Assembly (NCBI GenBank): GCA_018398765.1
Contig: JAHBMJ010003703.1
Span: 1 to 64,000, forward strand
From: Chromera velia
Taxonomy: Eukaryota; Sar; Chromeraceae
Direction: 5' to 3'
DNA: 64,000 nucleotides
A program made the position numbers and the translations under genes. Position 1 is the stretch's first letter. Every line of letters starts with the position of its first letter. This document shows, one piece after another, positions 30,703 to 44,636 of this stretch. The notes beneath the pieces were generated by a model that searched no databases, was not told the origin of the DNA, and saw nothing but the letters and a program-made list of their open reading frames with translations.

Positions 30703-33700
30703 ATGAAAGAGACTAACGAGTTGGTGGACGTTTTTGTTCCAAAGCGAACCTGTCCCTACGACTACATTCTCACTGGCAAGATTGAAAAGACACCCCCAGG
30801 AGCCCCGTTCAAGCAGGAGACGCGCATTCGTCTGCCCACAGGGGATCTCATCCGGGCAGACCCCAGTAACATCAGAGATGCGTGGGAGGGCCCCTCGATT
30901 GATCCTGTAGATGGTGGGGAGCCCGTCAAGAAGAATGACACCGTGGAGCTTCTTTTGCCTCCTGAGCGTCTCCTCTCCATCCAGCGCCCTGCAAGGCGAG
31001 TCAGAGGTTGTGTGTACGACGACAGCTGCGCCCCTCTCTTCTACACTGTGTGCATATCGATGAAGAATTCTCTGGACAATTCTTCCTACAACAAGTACGT
31101 CACAGTTCACGCCTCCAACCTCCGACAGCCAGGCCCCCCCTTTCCATCGGAGGATCCCCACATCGCCTCTGTGGGGGGAGGAGGAATGGGGGCAAACGGA
31201 ATCCGGCCCCAGGGAGTCAGCAGAATTCAGGTCAGCAAAAAAGAGGAAAGATCGAAAGTGGACAGACAGACAGACAGACAGACAGACGGAATGACAGGAA
31301 GAAAGGAAAGAAGGAAGGAAGGAAACGGAAGAGACGAAAACTGTCCGGTGCATGTGTACATCTCTCAACAAATGGCGGGACGGGAAGGGATTTGTCTGCA
31401 TAGCCTTGCGAAGAAAAGAAGTACGCCTGTGTGCAGAGGGCGTTCGAGTTTCAAATTGACCCCCCTCTCTCCTCCACGCCCCCTCTTGTCTGACCTCACC
31501 TCTTCCCTCTGTATTTGTATTTGATTAGATGTATGTGTGTGTGCATGTGTATGTGCAGCGGGGGAGTCCCCTGATTCTGGAGCACTCCAACATGTCTGCA
31601 TGGAATGCAACTATGGGAGGTCGCACGGGGCTGGAGGGGGGTGGCACCCAGCCTCCTCCCCCCCCTCCGAAATCCGATCCCCTCAACACCCTGCAGGGAG
31701 CCGGGGAGAAGGGGGGCTTGGCGGCGGGAGATGTGGCCTCAGGAAGGGGGGGCCCCGGGCGCCACGGTGGGGCGCGGGGTGGCACCCCTCCTGCCACGCA
31801 GCCGCCGGCCCTGTTGCAGCCCGGAGGGCCTAAGGGTGCCGTTCCGGGTGCAAAGGAGAAGGAGAAGGACAACGATGCGGAAGGAAAGATGAACGAAAGG
31901 AAGGGCGCGGGAGGGGGTGCTACTCTTCTGCCGCAGCAGCAGATGGCGTCTCGCGGTCAGTCTGCGTGTCAGACAGTCTACCTACAAAAATACACACATT
32001 CTTGCATACACACCCAGGCTCACACAGGTTCACACAGACCCCGTGCGTACAGCTGTGGGGAAGGACAGATGAAAGCTTGCGCTCACAGAATCGCAATCGG
32101 GGTGGGTGGGTGAGTGGGTACTGTAGGCAAAAGTGCGTTCGTCCGTGTACGAATTTGAGACCTCCGCAGAGGTTTTCGAGTTTTGAGTGTTGGAGGTGAC
32201 TCAGATGCGATGCGAGCAATCAAAAAGGCCAAAACGATGTGCTGCATCCGTCCTTTTCCCGCTTTCCTCCCATCTTGCACGTTTAGTTGCTTCATTGATC
32301 CTCGCTTCCCAATCCTGTTGATATGATTTCGTTTAAGTGACTGTATGAAGCTTCCTCTCCCTCTCTTTCCTCCTGCATGCCATCCATCCATCCATGCAGG
32401 GAATTCGTCGGCTGCAGACCGGCCTTCCCCCCCTCCCCTCCCTTCTCTCTCCCCCACTCAATTCAACCCGAATGCCCAACCCTTCAAGGCAAGAAGCGGA
32501 ACTGCAAGTCTGAGCAGCCTGGCGCCCACGATGACCGGAGGATCGATGGGCGGAGGAGGAGGAGACGGGGGGGTTTCTCTCTCAAATCTGCATGCCTCTG
32601 GGGGTTTGGGAGGGGGGGGGATCCCGTCTTTGCGCACTCCCGGCCAGCAGCAGCCGTTTCCGTTCTCTCTTTCGACATCCCTCTCGTCCCCTTCGGCTGC
32701 TGGAGGTGGGGGTGATGTACCGATGCCCCCCCCCTCCTCTCCCGGGGGGGGGACACCCACGATTTTGAGTAGTCAGGCAGGACAAGGGAGGACCCCCCCT
32801 CAGCAGAACCACACAGCAGCAGGGCATGGGGGCATGCGGGGGGAGGAGGACGGCATGTCGTTTGGGCGAATGGGGAGAAACGCGCAGCAGCAGCACATGG
32901 GGGGGCAGCAGCAGCAGATGCCGTTCGTGAATCAGCAGCAGGGTAACCCCATGCAGCTGTCGGGAATGCCGACGCCCCCACAGCTGTCCGTCTCCGAAAG
33001 TGGGGGTTTGGATGCGTCGGCTGCTGCGTTCCCGTCTCCAACCCAGCAAGGTCCCGGGTTTATGCCAGGCGGCCTCCATGGAGGGGGGGACATGAGCGGT
33101 TCGGTCCCTCAGGGGGATTTGGGGAGCCCCGGTGTGGCTCTGTATTCAAATATCACAAACTCAAAGGATTGTGAGTCTGTCTGTCAGTCGCAGAGTAGCC
33201 AGCCGGTTGTTTTACTTCGTTAGTTTGAACGGATGTCAGACTCGAGTCAGTCAGTCAGTCAGGCAGGCAGGGTTATGCAGAGACCATTGAAGGAATGGGG
33301 TACACATTGACAGAAAGGAAGGGATTGCAATGATCAGAAGCCGGAAAAAAAAAAAAAGATTTCTTTCTGCCCTGTGAGTGTGTGACTGTCCGCTCAGTCT
33401 GCATGCGTGACTTTCGGAAAGATCATGAATAGCAGTGAGGTAGGCAGGTAGGTACTCGTGGTCTGTCAAGGAGGGACGGTTTTTCTGTTTGTGACGTATG
33501 CTTTTTGGCCTCTTTCCTTAATTCCCTGTGCTTGTTCCTTTCCCGCCTTTCTTTCCTATCTTAATCCCTGCCCTCCTTCCTTCCTTCCTTCCCCCTCTCC
33601 TTTCTTTTCCCTGCCCATTCCCCAGTTGTTGTATTTTTTGAGAAGACCAGGCGGCCGAAAAGACCAGTCCGCCGATTCTGCCTGTCTGGTTGTTTTGGCT

Positions 33701-35762
33701 CTCTGTCGGTAAAGATTCTCTCTCTCTCTTCACTTCGTTCTCTGAGCTTGTATGGCATGGCAAGAATTGCATTTTCCCGGAGGTTTCGTCGAGTGTGTCG
33801 AGTCGGCTGCTTCCTTCCTTCAAGATTCGTCTGTCTGTCTCTGTGTCTTCCTCTTTCTTCCCCCCTGCAGGGCCACTTGTTTGCGCCGGGCTATTTGCGG
33901 TCGGTTGGTCGGTCTGATGTTTTTCTTCTTCCATGCCTGGAGTGTTTGTTTGTTGTCCTTTTTCCTGGGGGAGATTCAGGGAGCGCGTCCCGTCTCTGCC
34001 TCCCGTCACGCACTTTCTTTTCTTTGATTGACTCTCTCCGTGAGTTGTTTTGTTTTGACCACACAGTCACCTGTCTACGGTAGTCGGCTGTTGCATGTGT
34101 GTGGGGTGTGAAGCAACTTGGGCCGGCCCCCTCCTCTGTCCGATTCATTCCATTCCTTTGACGTCCCGCCACCTTAGTTTTTATTTCTCTTTGCCGTCAT
34201 TTTTCTCTCTATGTCTCCTCTCGAGAGAAACAGATCCGCCTGCCTCCCTTTCTCCTTTTCTCTCTCTGCCTCCTGCGATGCGATCGCTGTTGAGTTGATG
34301 CGATTGTTTGTTGTTCTCTCAACAGAGCCAGGGCCAGCAACAGGGATTCGGCGCCGGGGGGGGCGGCGGGCACTCGGGACTGCAGATGCCCTACATGGGT
34401 CAGTCAGTCAGTCAGTTAGTCCTCATTGCTTCTGGGGGAGCTTGGGAGAGGGCAGCGTGTCTTTCTTTATTGTCGTCGGATTGCTGCTGTGCCAGAGGCC
34501 TGTCTCTATTGTTTTGTATTTGCCACTCGATGTTTTCTTCTGTTGATATGTAAAAGTGCCTCACCAGAAAATGTAGGCACACCTGCCTTCTGGTAACTGC
34601 TGAATCTCCGTCTTCGTCTCCGCGCTTTTGTTGTTGTTCTTCGTCTCTTCCCTGACCCCTTCACGCTCATTCATTCATTCATTCATTCTTTAATTCATTT
34701 ATTCATTAATCTTACCCACCGTCTCCATCTCCTCCTTCATGTGTGTTTTCCCGTCTCCTCCCGCCCTGCCTTCCGCCCTGCCTGTCTGCAGGAGGAGACC
34801 AGCCTCTCAGCTCTCCCGACCATGCCAGTCACGCCTTCAGCCAGTCCGTCCACTCCCCTTTTGCTGCAGCCTTCCAGCAGCACTCACGACAGTCCCCTCA
34901 GTCGGGGCCGCAACTTACCATCACAGCGCATCATCGGGAGGAATATGAGACCGGTTCAGGAGGGGCGCCTTCCGGTTCACCCCACAGCAGCGTCGCAGCA
35001 GCAAACCTGATCCAGTCCTTCACGATGCAGCAGTCCCCTGCTGGACAAATGCAACAGCAGCAAGGTGCAGGCATGCACATGCCAACCCAGGTGCACCCTC
35101 TGTCGTCCTTCACCGGTCAACAAACCCAGCAGCAACAACCCGCACCGCCCCAACCCCCCCAGAGGCAACGAAAGAAAATCAACAATACGGCTTTGACGAA
35201 CAATACGGATTCCCTCACAGCCAATGGGAGTGGATCCTTCCTCTCCACCTCCTCGGGCGGAGGGGGAGGGGGGGGAGGTCCTTCTGTTCTCCCGTCTCAG
35301 TCTCCGTCCGCCGGCAGAAATCCCAACCAGAACCAGGGGGGGGGGCAGGGGGGCATTCCCTCTGCGTCTTCCCCCTCCATGCAGCCCCCCCTTTCCGCGT
35401 CATCTCATCAGCAACAACAGAGCCCAGCAGGAGGCCCTCAGCCTGCAGTGATTGGGGAGGGCGATTACGTGTTTGGGACACCTCCCGGACAGCAGCAGCA
35501 GCAAATGGGGGGAGGAGGGTCGGGGAGGCCGCCCTCGGGCCGCGGAACAGTGAGCAGCCAGAGGAGTCAGAAGAGTCGGTCTGGCGGGGAGCGGGACGGA
35601 GTTTCAGTCTCCGACGCAGGTCCCCACGGGAATATTCCCCCCACCATGCAGCAGCAACACCCCCCCAACTCTGGTGCTCCCTCGATCCACTCGCCCTCCC
35701 CCGGTCCCCTCTCCTCCCGTCCCTCCAGCAGAGGGGGCAACCGGGGGGGGGGCCCTCAGTAG
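30703..35762 (+). CDS. Large Gln/Gly/Pro/Ser-rich, mostly disordered protein
   Basis: Six exons join in phase: 30703-31230, 31559-31955, 32400-33170, 33871-33899, 34326-34398, 34792-35762, giving about 922 residues. The first 150 residues look folded (VPKRTCPYDYILTGK, IRLPTGDLIRADPSN, DTVELLLPPERLL, CVYDDSCAPLFYTVCISM) but I do not recognise the domain. The rest is low complexity: Gly runs, Gln-rich blocks, Pro-Ser-rich stretches, and one basic patch (RQRKKINNT). Such composition is common in transcriptional co-regulators and RNA-granule proteins; that is only an analogy. The 29-base exon 4 is supported by phase on both sides but is the weakest link. An in-frame ATG at 30439 is an alternative start. 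Four of its five donors have C at +3. Confidence 0.65.
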
Positions 35763-36650
35763 CATTTTTGCTGCAGAGGAAGAGGGAAGGAAGGAAGGGC
35801 AGAAAGAAAGAAAGAAAGAGTGAAGGGAATAGTATCATAGAGACAAAAAAAAATCTGCAAATTTGTCTGCCTCCAGAATCCCTCCCTGTACGTATGTGTC
35901 GATGGACTGTGAGAAAAGCCCTTAACGTAGTCGGACATTCAGTCACTCGACACTCTGAGAAAAAAAAAGGAAGGGAAGAAGAATTAATCAATGCACCTCT
36001 TTTGTCATTTACGGAATGGAATCGGGGGGCAGTTTGTGAGTAGAATATGCTCTTTTTGTCTTGTTGTCTGTTTGCGTGGTTGCATCTGGGTGAGCAGGTG
36101 AGAAGGTAGGTGGCAGCATTGAAGGAGTGCATAGAATGGGGTTGTCTTCTAAAAAAATCTTCTCGTTCCGTCCTTTGACCGTTTTCCTTCCCCCTTTATG
36201 CGTGACGCATCGCTAGGCGCACCTCGGATCCTAGGTCGGATCGACATTTGACATTGGCCTGGGACTATGGAGCCACTCCGAGCCAGGGTGCTGAGGGTGG
36301 GAGGCCGTTCTTCCGGACATTAATCCTAATTGTCATTCTATTAATTATTAAGTGTTATAAGCTAGGTTATAAGTGTTTTTCGCTAGTACTTGATTCACTA
36401 GCTAGTTCTGAACAGTGGTGACTAGGTTTAATTTAGACTATAGGGGAATCACAGAGAAAAAAAAAGTAAATAACTCTCTTTGTCAGGTTTTTTTTTTTTG
36501 TCTAAAACAACTGTTGTTTAGCTGTTGCACAAGTGTCACAGGCCCCCCCCCCCCTAAGAAAAAAAAAAACAGATCGATAACTCGTTTTTCTAGAGAGTTA
36601 AATCAGAGTTTTTTTTTTTGTTGTGACATGCCTAGAATTTAGACATGCAA
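35763..36650. other. Spacer between the Q-rich gene and the retroelement
   Basis: Downstream of the stop at 35762 lies purine-rich sequence, then from about 36200 AT-rich DNA with mononucleotide runs (T-runs near 36490 and 36610, a C-run near 36543). No coding exon is seen. Bases 36643-36650 (ACATGCAA) are the left copy of the direct repeat that flanks the retroelement. Confidence 0.6.
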
Positions 36651-37241
36651 GATGTGTGCTAGACTATAAGAACGAATATCTAGCTACACACGAAGACAGA
36701 AATAAAGACTCATGAAGAAATCGATCCGTAGGTCCTTATTCCAGAGAAAGTTGTTACAGAATGGTAAGAGCAGAGAGCCACTCCGAGAGGAAAAACGTTT
36801 AATTCTAGTAATCGATCGAGATGAAACAATGAGAAATTTTATGAGTCAAAATATATGCGAGAGGAGATACCTGACGGAGTCCCTGCATGCGGGAACGCCA
36901 GAAAGCCCCAAACGAGAAGTGAAAGAGTTTCAGAGATGGCAATCACTTACATAAACAATCGGGACTCAGCGTACGTCACTCAACGTGCAATCACTGACAG
37001 GAGAGGCGAGCCGGGCTAGGAGCCGGGATCAGTCAAAGAGATAAGCGCATGGAAAGATGAATATCATGCGTGAGGCAAGCCGACCAGTGGTGGTCTACGC
37101 AGCATTTAAGGATCCGGATGGGGACTTACGCGCATTAAAAATCAATTCGCTCGGCATGCACCCCTTACTAAATGGAAAGAGACAAAAGAAGTGCGCATCG
37201 ACAAGCAAAGAACAGGAGCAGCATGCTTCTGGAACATTACG
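36651..37241 (-). repeat. 3' LTR of the copia-type fossil
   Basis: Near-identical to 43381-43957; this copy lies downstream in element orientation. Left boundary set where similarity begins after the flanking ACATGCAA, right boundary where it ends at ATTACG. Confidence 0.85.
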
Positions 37242-40200
37242 TGGCTTCTTCTTTCTACAGCGGTAGCTGACAAAACCGGGAAACAAACAAAACGCTCTCA
37301 TGCGGTCAGCTCCTCCCCATCCCCCCTTCTTTCCTTCTCCATTGTTGGGCGGTCACGCAGAGCAAGAGGAGGAAGAGAAGACATAATTTTGTTCCCAAAC
37401 ACCGGAGAAAGAGAGGGAGAGGGACTCATGAGACGAGTCAGAGCGCCAAGGTTGAGCGCCTTCATGAGGAGGTCAGAGAGGTTGGATTCGGTGGGGATCT
37501 TGAAGATGCCAATCCTGTGTTGCTCGACCAAGTCAGCGGCGGCCTGGAGGGGAACGACACAAGCCTTGTCCTGCATCTCCCGGATAATGGGGAGGAGGGC
37601 ACGTTTAGCAGAAGAAGAGGCGCCAGACAACAGCAGAGATAAAATGTTCGCTACATCGCAGCCAATTCCAACACGGATGTTGGAGTAGAAGGGGGCGATG
37701 CAGTTCGCAAAATGCAGTGCGGCGTCGATGCCTTCTTCCAGGACGAGCACCTCTGCTCTTGTAGTTGATCTTACTACGTGGGACTGTCTCCTGCTTTTCC
37801 AAATGAGAGGTGAGTTGTTGATAAAAACAACCCAGCCCGTCTGAGGATGTGGGGAGGCGGCGTTGCCAAACGATGAGTCCCCGTGTTCGATGGCAGTCAG
37901 CTTGGTCGGGTCGGAGGAAGGACGGACGTAGATTATGAGAGATAGGTGCAAACAGAGGTAGCACACCGTTTGGAGGAGAAGACGAAGAGCCCTCTCGGTT
38001 AGGGATACCAGAAAACGTGACAGGTACGAATGCGCAAGAGCGACATCTGGCCGTGTGCAGCTCGCCACGTAGCCTACCTGCCCGAGCAGGGTTGGGAAGA
38101 CCTTCACACCTGTGGCAGACAGCAGAGAAGAGGTGTCGTCCTCATGCGTAGACCTGACAGGGAGAGGCTTGTCTGCACGTCGGTCAGAGCCGGCCATATC
38201 AGGAGGGAGGACAAGGGAGGCGACATAGTCATGTTGGTGGCAGAACACGCCGGTGGTGGAGATATCGAACTGTACACCAACAAAACGACCTTCCGAGAGA
38301 TCGGTGTAATCGCCGCACGTCACGATGTCCTTGAGGGGGTCAATGGTAGCTGCCACATCCTCCCCGATACCTAGAATGAGCAGGTTAGCACAGTAGGTGG
38401 CCAGAAGAGCACGAAGCTTACCATCGGCACGACGCAACACCCACTTGCCCGGAAAGAGCGTTGGCTCCCATCTAAGGGAGCAGAGGATGGAGGTAAGAAA
38501 ATCCTCGAAGACCTTGCCTGCGTCGGACAAGCCGTAGACAGCCTTGCGGAGGACCCAGAGAAACTGCCCATGGTCTGGGTGGTCGGAAGGGGGGATGGCA
38601 GCGAGGGGGGGGCAATCAGGAGGCAACGGGGCTTATAGGTACGCCTGCACGACATCGGCCTTCTGAAGGGAAAGGTCGACGCCTCGACGCTTGCAAGCGT
38701 TCAACGCAATCTGCAGGACAATGCACATAGCTTCGGAGGGGCAGAGTCGGGTGGCGACGCTCAAACCCTTCCGAGGGATTTGCTTGCCGTTGATGACGGT
38801 GCGCGTCTTGAACTTGCATATGCCGTCGTCCTGAAGCTTCTTAGTGTGCACACGGAGGAGAGGGATGTAAGGAACGTTCCTCGGGACCTCAGAGATCGGA
38901 GTCCTGATGTAGACCTCCGGATCGATCCATCCTTGATCCTTCTTCTGGTCTATGAAACAGACAAGCTGACGGGAAGCAGGACACAGATATTTCAAACTCA
39001 CTGGTCAGTACGTGGTTGCAGCACGCACTGACAGATCAATAGAAGCAAGAAAAGCGACAGCAGATGCGATAGAAGGGTCAGACAAACGAGCACCTGGATA
39101 CTCATAGAAATGACACCCATCCGAGCCAGAGGCAAAATGAGAGCAGAGAGAAAGGGGAAGACGAGACCCGCGATTGCCCTGCGAACGCTCCATCTTGAAG
39201 CCTGCTGCTGCGATCTGACCGTGCAACAGTTCAACAATCTCTGCCGCACGCTTGGAAGCACGCTTATCGTATGAGACATACCCCCCTCCCGAAGAATAGT
39301 AGCTCGGTGCCCACTGCCTGCGGGATAGAGCACATCGCTGGTGGGAACTCCACGTATGGATCTCATACCAGACATCACCCTCTGCCGCTCCATCACTCGG
39401 CAGGACACTAAGGATTTCTCCTACCTATAAGAGTGAATGCTCGGAGGAACGACCAATCACCATCGTGCCTGGCTGCAGCGGGGTAGGCGTGATAGGGAAA
39501 GGAGAGGCGAGAGGGGGAGTTGCTGGCGGGGTAGATTCGGGGATCGGCTGCTGAGTGGGCTGCGAAGACAGAGACGGGTCCGTTGCATAGACAGCAGGCA
39601 AGTCAGCAGGAGGCAAAGGGGTAGGGATCATCACGGTGTTGGGGGGGGACTCAGTCATTGGGTCGGGACCAAAGAGGAGGACAAAGGCTGCTGCCTCCTG
39701 TTCCTGAAGCAGAGTCAGAGCAGCATTAGCGGAAGAAGGAAGCGAGGCGGAATCTCTCCACCCTGCGCGTTTGGCCAGAGTAGTATCTTGAGGATTAGGT
39801 TGTGTACGCATGATGCCAGATAGGACAGGGCGGACGGCTGGACGGAGCTGGTGAGGCGATGCGGTGGTCCGTTAGGGGCGGAGGGACTCATCGGTGGCTA
39901 CGATTTCGTAGAAGTGTTCGTTCTCAACGGAGACAACGTGATAGGGGGCCCAAACGGGGCCACACTTGTGACCTTGACCTGATCGACCCCCCCCTCCAGA
40001 GGCGCCCCAATTGTACATAACAATGTCTCCCACACAATAAGTTTGTAAAGCAGACGGGCGGGGAGGGCGGGCAGAGGGGAAAGAACGGTGAACACAAGAC
40101 AACGAACCAGGGAGGGCAGCGGCTGTGTAACGAGAACCCCCCCCCTGCATTGACATTCAGTTGTTCAAACGTTGAATCGCCTCATCATGGATCTCAGGCC

Positions 40201-43200
40201 ATGAGCTGCCGGGGAGCTGACGCTCAAGGAGAAGAGAGCGGACAGAGGCAAACACCTCTCTCTGCCATCGTTCGGATAAGGAGTTGTCGTCCTTGTAGCT
40301 GGAGGGCGCGAATAAGAGACGGAAGCCCCGACGCTTAGAGAGCTCAATGAGGGGAGCGTTTGCAAACTCAGACCCCTGGTCGCATCAGATCTCCTCTGGG
40401 ACCCCAAAACGAGGGAACCATATGTTTTCAAGGAAAACGACAGTCTCGTGGCTGTTGGGGTGAGCAGCAAAGCGAGGGGCAAGGCCATAAGGGAGGAAAT
40501 CCTCCAACACCGTGAGTTGATGAGTCGGACCGCAGTCAGATGCCCCCAAACACAGGCTGTCGAGGTGCAGCCTCGCCCCCACGTATGCCCCCTTGGTGAA
40601 GGAGACACCAGGGATGGAGAAACCAACCGGGCCCTTCACCTGCAGACACTCAGGGCAAGAAGAGAGAACAGTATGTCACAAGCGACATACGCTCGAACGG
40701 TAGTGAGCGGGAGTTTGAAAGAGAAATGAAAGAGGAGTTGAGCCATCACTTCCTTCACGCCCGCATGCGCACACTTGCAATGAACCCCGCAAACCAAATC
40801 CTAAAAATCAGAAGCAGTAAAAATCTTGACTGTGCCTGTCTGTTTGAGTTGAATCATAAACGTGAGTTGAGAAAACTCGAACTCAGAGAGAGAAGGTTCA
40901 GATTCATCGACAGAGAGAGATTCAGAGGGGGGAGAATCGCGGTCATCAGAAAAAGAAACAGAAAGAGAAGGGACATCACCGCCAGTGGTTGCTTTCACAG
41001 AATCCTGCACTGTAGTGGACGCCCCGCCTGCGAGCCTGCCTGGACGTGCTGGCTCCTTCAATCCCTCAACTCCCTCTCCAGAGGGGACAGACGCCTCCTC
41101 CGGAGACACAGACATGCACCCGCCCTCAGGTGTCTCTTCCCAAGACACACAAATACGCACTCTCTCAGGTGCCTCTCCCGTAGACACAGGAACTCCGACA
41201 CTCGCAATGCCCTCTGGAGGCAAGTATAGAGCAGGGGTGGTAGTAGGAGAGGTGGTCGTGCACATGGCAAAAGGAAGAGGACAGAAGGGGGCAGAGTTAT
41301 CGATCTTGTTCTCCGACTCATTGGGATCATCCTCCAGGGGGGGACGCTCATCGTCGGACTCATCTGAGCCCACCAACAAAGGTGGAGAATCGTCATCTTA
41401 GACAAGAGGGAGGCCGTAATACTCCCCGAGGTCGATCTATGTCGAGGTGACATCAGGCCCAGAGGGCGATGGGATCACCATAACATTATCTTTATAATTC
41501 ATCTTCACAGAGAGCCGCTAGGCAAGGGCTAAGCCTTTCGAGAAGAGGAAAGGGATCGAAGACTGTGGAAGGATGAGGAAGGTAATGGACTCAAGGCGGT
41601 CGCCGAAGATAACGTTATCGAGTGTGACAGAGTGGGTGGTGTAGACGATGGCCCCGGAAGCCTCAGAGGAGTCGTTGCGACCAGCAGTCCGCACAGGGAC
41701 TAGGGTGTCGAGTACGTTCACGGTATAAGTGATGGAGGTGGAGACCTTTTCAAGGTAGAGCTCACCGACGGCCTCGACAATTGCCCCGTCGTCCTTGCCG
41801 AAATGAGGGCCGTGGACCAAATTGGGGGACATGACGGCAGCAGAGGCAAAAGAGACGGTCGTGCAGTGAACGTTGGTGGCCTTCTTAGAGGCACGGAGCT
41901 TGGAGGGACACATGCCATCAAGGTGCCCCTGCTTGCTACAACCGCAAACGTGAGCGATCGCTGGGTAAGTAGAGCGATCAGCATGAGGTGAGGCACCGCA
42001 AGCAATGCACTTCACATGCTTCCTCCATGGGTGAGCGACCCTGCAGTAGATGCACTTAGGATGGTTGGGCTCGGGAGTAGAAGGTGACCTGGAGGGAGGT
42101 ATACTCAAGAACCAGATCGTGGCAGAGGGAGTCGGTGTTCCGAGCTGTTGTTTGTAGCGGCGCAGACAGTCACGAAGGCCCATGGGGGTATAATCCTGCA
42201 GGTGTGCAAGGATGTACCGATGAGCGCCTCTTTCAGCAGGAAGTGACTCCAGGAGGATGCTGTACTCGAAAGGGACAAAGGGCTCAGACCCAAACGCCAT
42301 CGCTGGAACGAGTCGACGAAGACGGGCAAAGTAGGTGTCGACAGACTCACTGGTGAGAGGACAAAGTGCCTTGATGGCACGCTAGCGTTTCTGGACACGG
42401 GACCCATATGGACTGAGGTAGAGGCTATCAAGGGTGTCAAGCAGCCACAAAGGGTCGTAGATCTGGTTGGCCTGCACAGTACGAGAACGGAGGACCTCTC
42501 GCACCCCTGAAGAGACCTTCTGACGGATGATGCCAGATAGGTCTTGAGGACCGAGTGTATGGGAACCATTTAACGAGCGGACTTCATCCACCACCTCGTG
42601 GAAGCTCTCTTTCCACAGTTCCATGTCTTCCTGGGGGGTGCCCAAAAAAATCGTCAACTGGTTAATCGCCTTTTTCACCAACTCACTCCAGTCGGTCACA
42701 ACTTGAACAGAGTGATCAGAAGAAGGAACGGGGAAAGGCTGCTAGGGTGGCTGCTGCTGCACAGACGGCACAGGAGGAGAAGGAGACAGAACGTTCTACT
42801 AGAGAGGCCAATAATGATATACGGACTGCGGTACAGGAGTCGTGTACAGGCCTGCAGAAGGGAAGAAGCCTGAGGCAGGAGGGACAAGAGTTACCTGTGG
42901 AGGAGCAAATCCAGGAAAACCTGGACCAGGAGTTCTGATGGGGTACTAGGCGGCCTGGTGCCCCGTCGGCAGAGCCGAGTGGGGGTACGGAGGAGCGGGA
43001 AAAGGTGCAGGGGGACCATCACCTGAGGACGCCTCAGCCACCCGGTGTGGAGGGTTGGACACCAGAGGCACAGGAGGAGGTGGATCACCCTGCCCAGCCT
43101 GACAAGAGGCACCAGAGACATCAGGTGGAGACACTTCGATGTGCTCTTTGACTCCAACCGCTGGCAGAGCGTGATCTGCTGCATCAGGAAGAGACAAAGC

Positions 43201-43380
43201 AGAAGCGAGCTCAGAGCCAGGTGCGGAAGGACCGGACAGAGATCGTTCAATCACTGGAGTTTGCTCCATTACAGAAGCTAAAGAGAAGGCAAACGGACAA
43301 GAAGAAAGCCGTTCGACCCGGCAAAAGAAAGAACGCTTTCTTAAAGAATCAGAGGAAGAAAGCGGGAGCCGGCACCACGA

Positions 43381-43957
43381 GATGTGTGCTAGACTATAAG
43401 AACGAATATCTAGCTACACACGAAGATAGAAATAAAGACTCATAAAGAAATCGATCCGTAGGTCCTTATTCCAGAGAAAGTCGTTACAGAATGGCAAACA
43501 GAGAGCCACTCCGAGAGGAAAAACGTTCAATTCTAGCAATCGATCAAGATGAAACAATGAGAAATTTTATGAGTCAAAATATATGCAAGAGGAGATGCCT
43601 GACGGAGTCTCTGCATGCGGGAACGCCGGAAAGCCTCAAACAAGAAGTGAAAGAGTTCCAGAGATGAGAATCACTTACATAAACAATCGGGACTCAGCGT
43701 GCGTCACTCAACATGCAATCACAGACAGGAGAGGCGAGCCGGGATCAGTCAAAGAGATAAGTACATGGAAAGATGAATATCATACGTGAGGCGAGCCGAC
43801 CAGTGGTGGCGCATGCAACATTTAAGGATCCGGATGGGGACTTACATGCATTAAAAATCAATTCGCTTGGCATGCGCCCCTTACCAAACGGAAAGAAACA
43901 AAAGAAGTGCGCATCAACAAGTAAAGAACAGGAGCAGCATGCTTCTGAAACATTACG
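43381..43957 (-). repeat. 5' LTR of the copia-type fossil
   Basis: Second copy of the terminal repeat, followed directly by ACATGCAA (43958-43965), the partner of 36643-36650. Confidence 0.85.
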
Positions 43958-44636
43958 ACATGCAATAGATTAGATTTAAGTCACGCCTGGAGTTACGCAA
44001 TTCATTGATTGATTCGTTCCATGCTAGACTTCCCCGCTATTAGATGATCATCAATCATATCGCCTGTAAACTAGTGGTCACTAGCCGTTAAATTACTATA
44101 CAGGATTACAAAATTACATTGTGTTTGGGGCCGAAACCCCAGACCTGCGTGCCAGTTGTTTGGCGTCCGCTTTGCACCATACATCAATATAAATGAGTGA
44201 TTGAGGTTTTTGCATCAATATAAATCAGTGAAATAATTACTGAAATCATACTATATTCTATCATACTCGGTCTAAGTGATAATATAATGATGAGGTTGAC
44301 GAAACTGGGCAGCCATCGTCCAGTGGCGTCCACTGGCGTGCACCATGCAATGGATTGCAATGGCGAAAGGCAGTCTATGTTCTTTTGCAAGTATTTCTCT
44401 TTCCCCCCCTTTTTTTCCCTTTTTTTTTCCCCTTAGAGTATCAAGTGACTGAATGTTTGACGATATTAAGGTCTGTTCTCATATAGTCTATCAACACATG
44501 CAGTCTGTTCTCATCAGGCAGATTTCAGTGTTTTTGATTGAAACTGTGAGTCTGTGAGCTATAAGCGTGGTTTCAATATATATTTTTATATTGTTGACAT
44601 TGTTGACATTGTTGGCCCAGGCATGACATTGTTGAT
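43958..44636. other. AT-rich spacer right of the retroelement
   Basis: No coding exon seen. It contains a C/T run at about 44400-44432 and tandem TTGTTGACA-type words at about 44592-44635 immediately before a small open frame. Confidence 0.6.

Larger units (their letters stand above)
36651..43957 (-). mobile_element. LTR retrotransposon fossil, Ty1/copia type
   Basis: Direct long terminal repeats lie at 36651-37241 and 43381-43957. They start with GATGTGTGCTAGAC and end with ACATTACG, and look roughly 94% identical by eye. An 8-base direct repeat ACATGCAA flanks the element. The element reads on the minus strand: a gag-like region with a Cys/His knuckle at about 42900-41500, integrase at about 40640-39870, reverse transcriptase at about 39000-38400, and RNase H at about 38100-37300. 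The gag-integrase-RT-RNase H order is that of copia elements. The coding part looks broken, with a handful of interruptions (about three to six). LTR divergence suggests a moderately young insertion. Confidence 0.85.
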
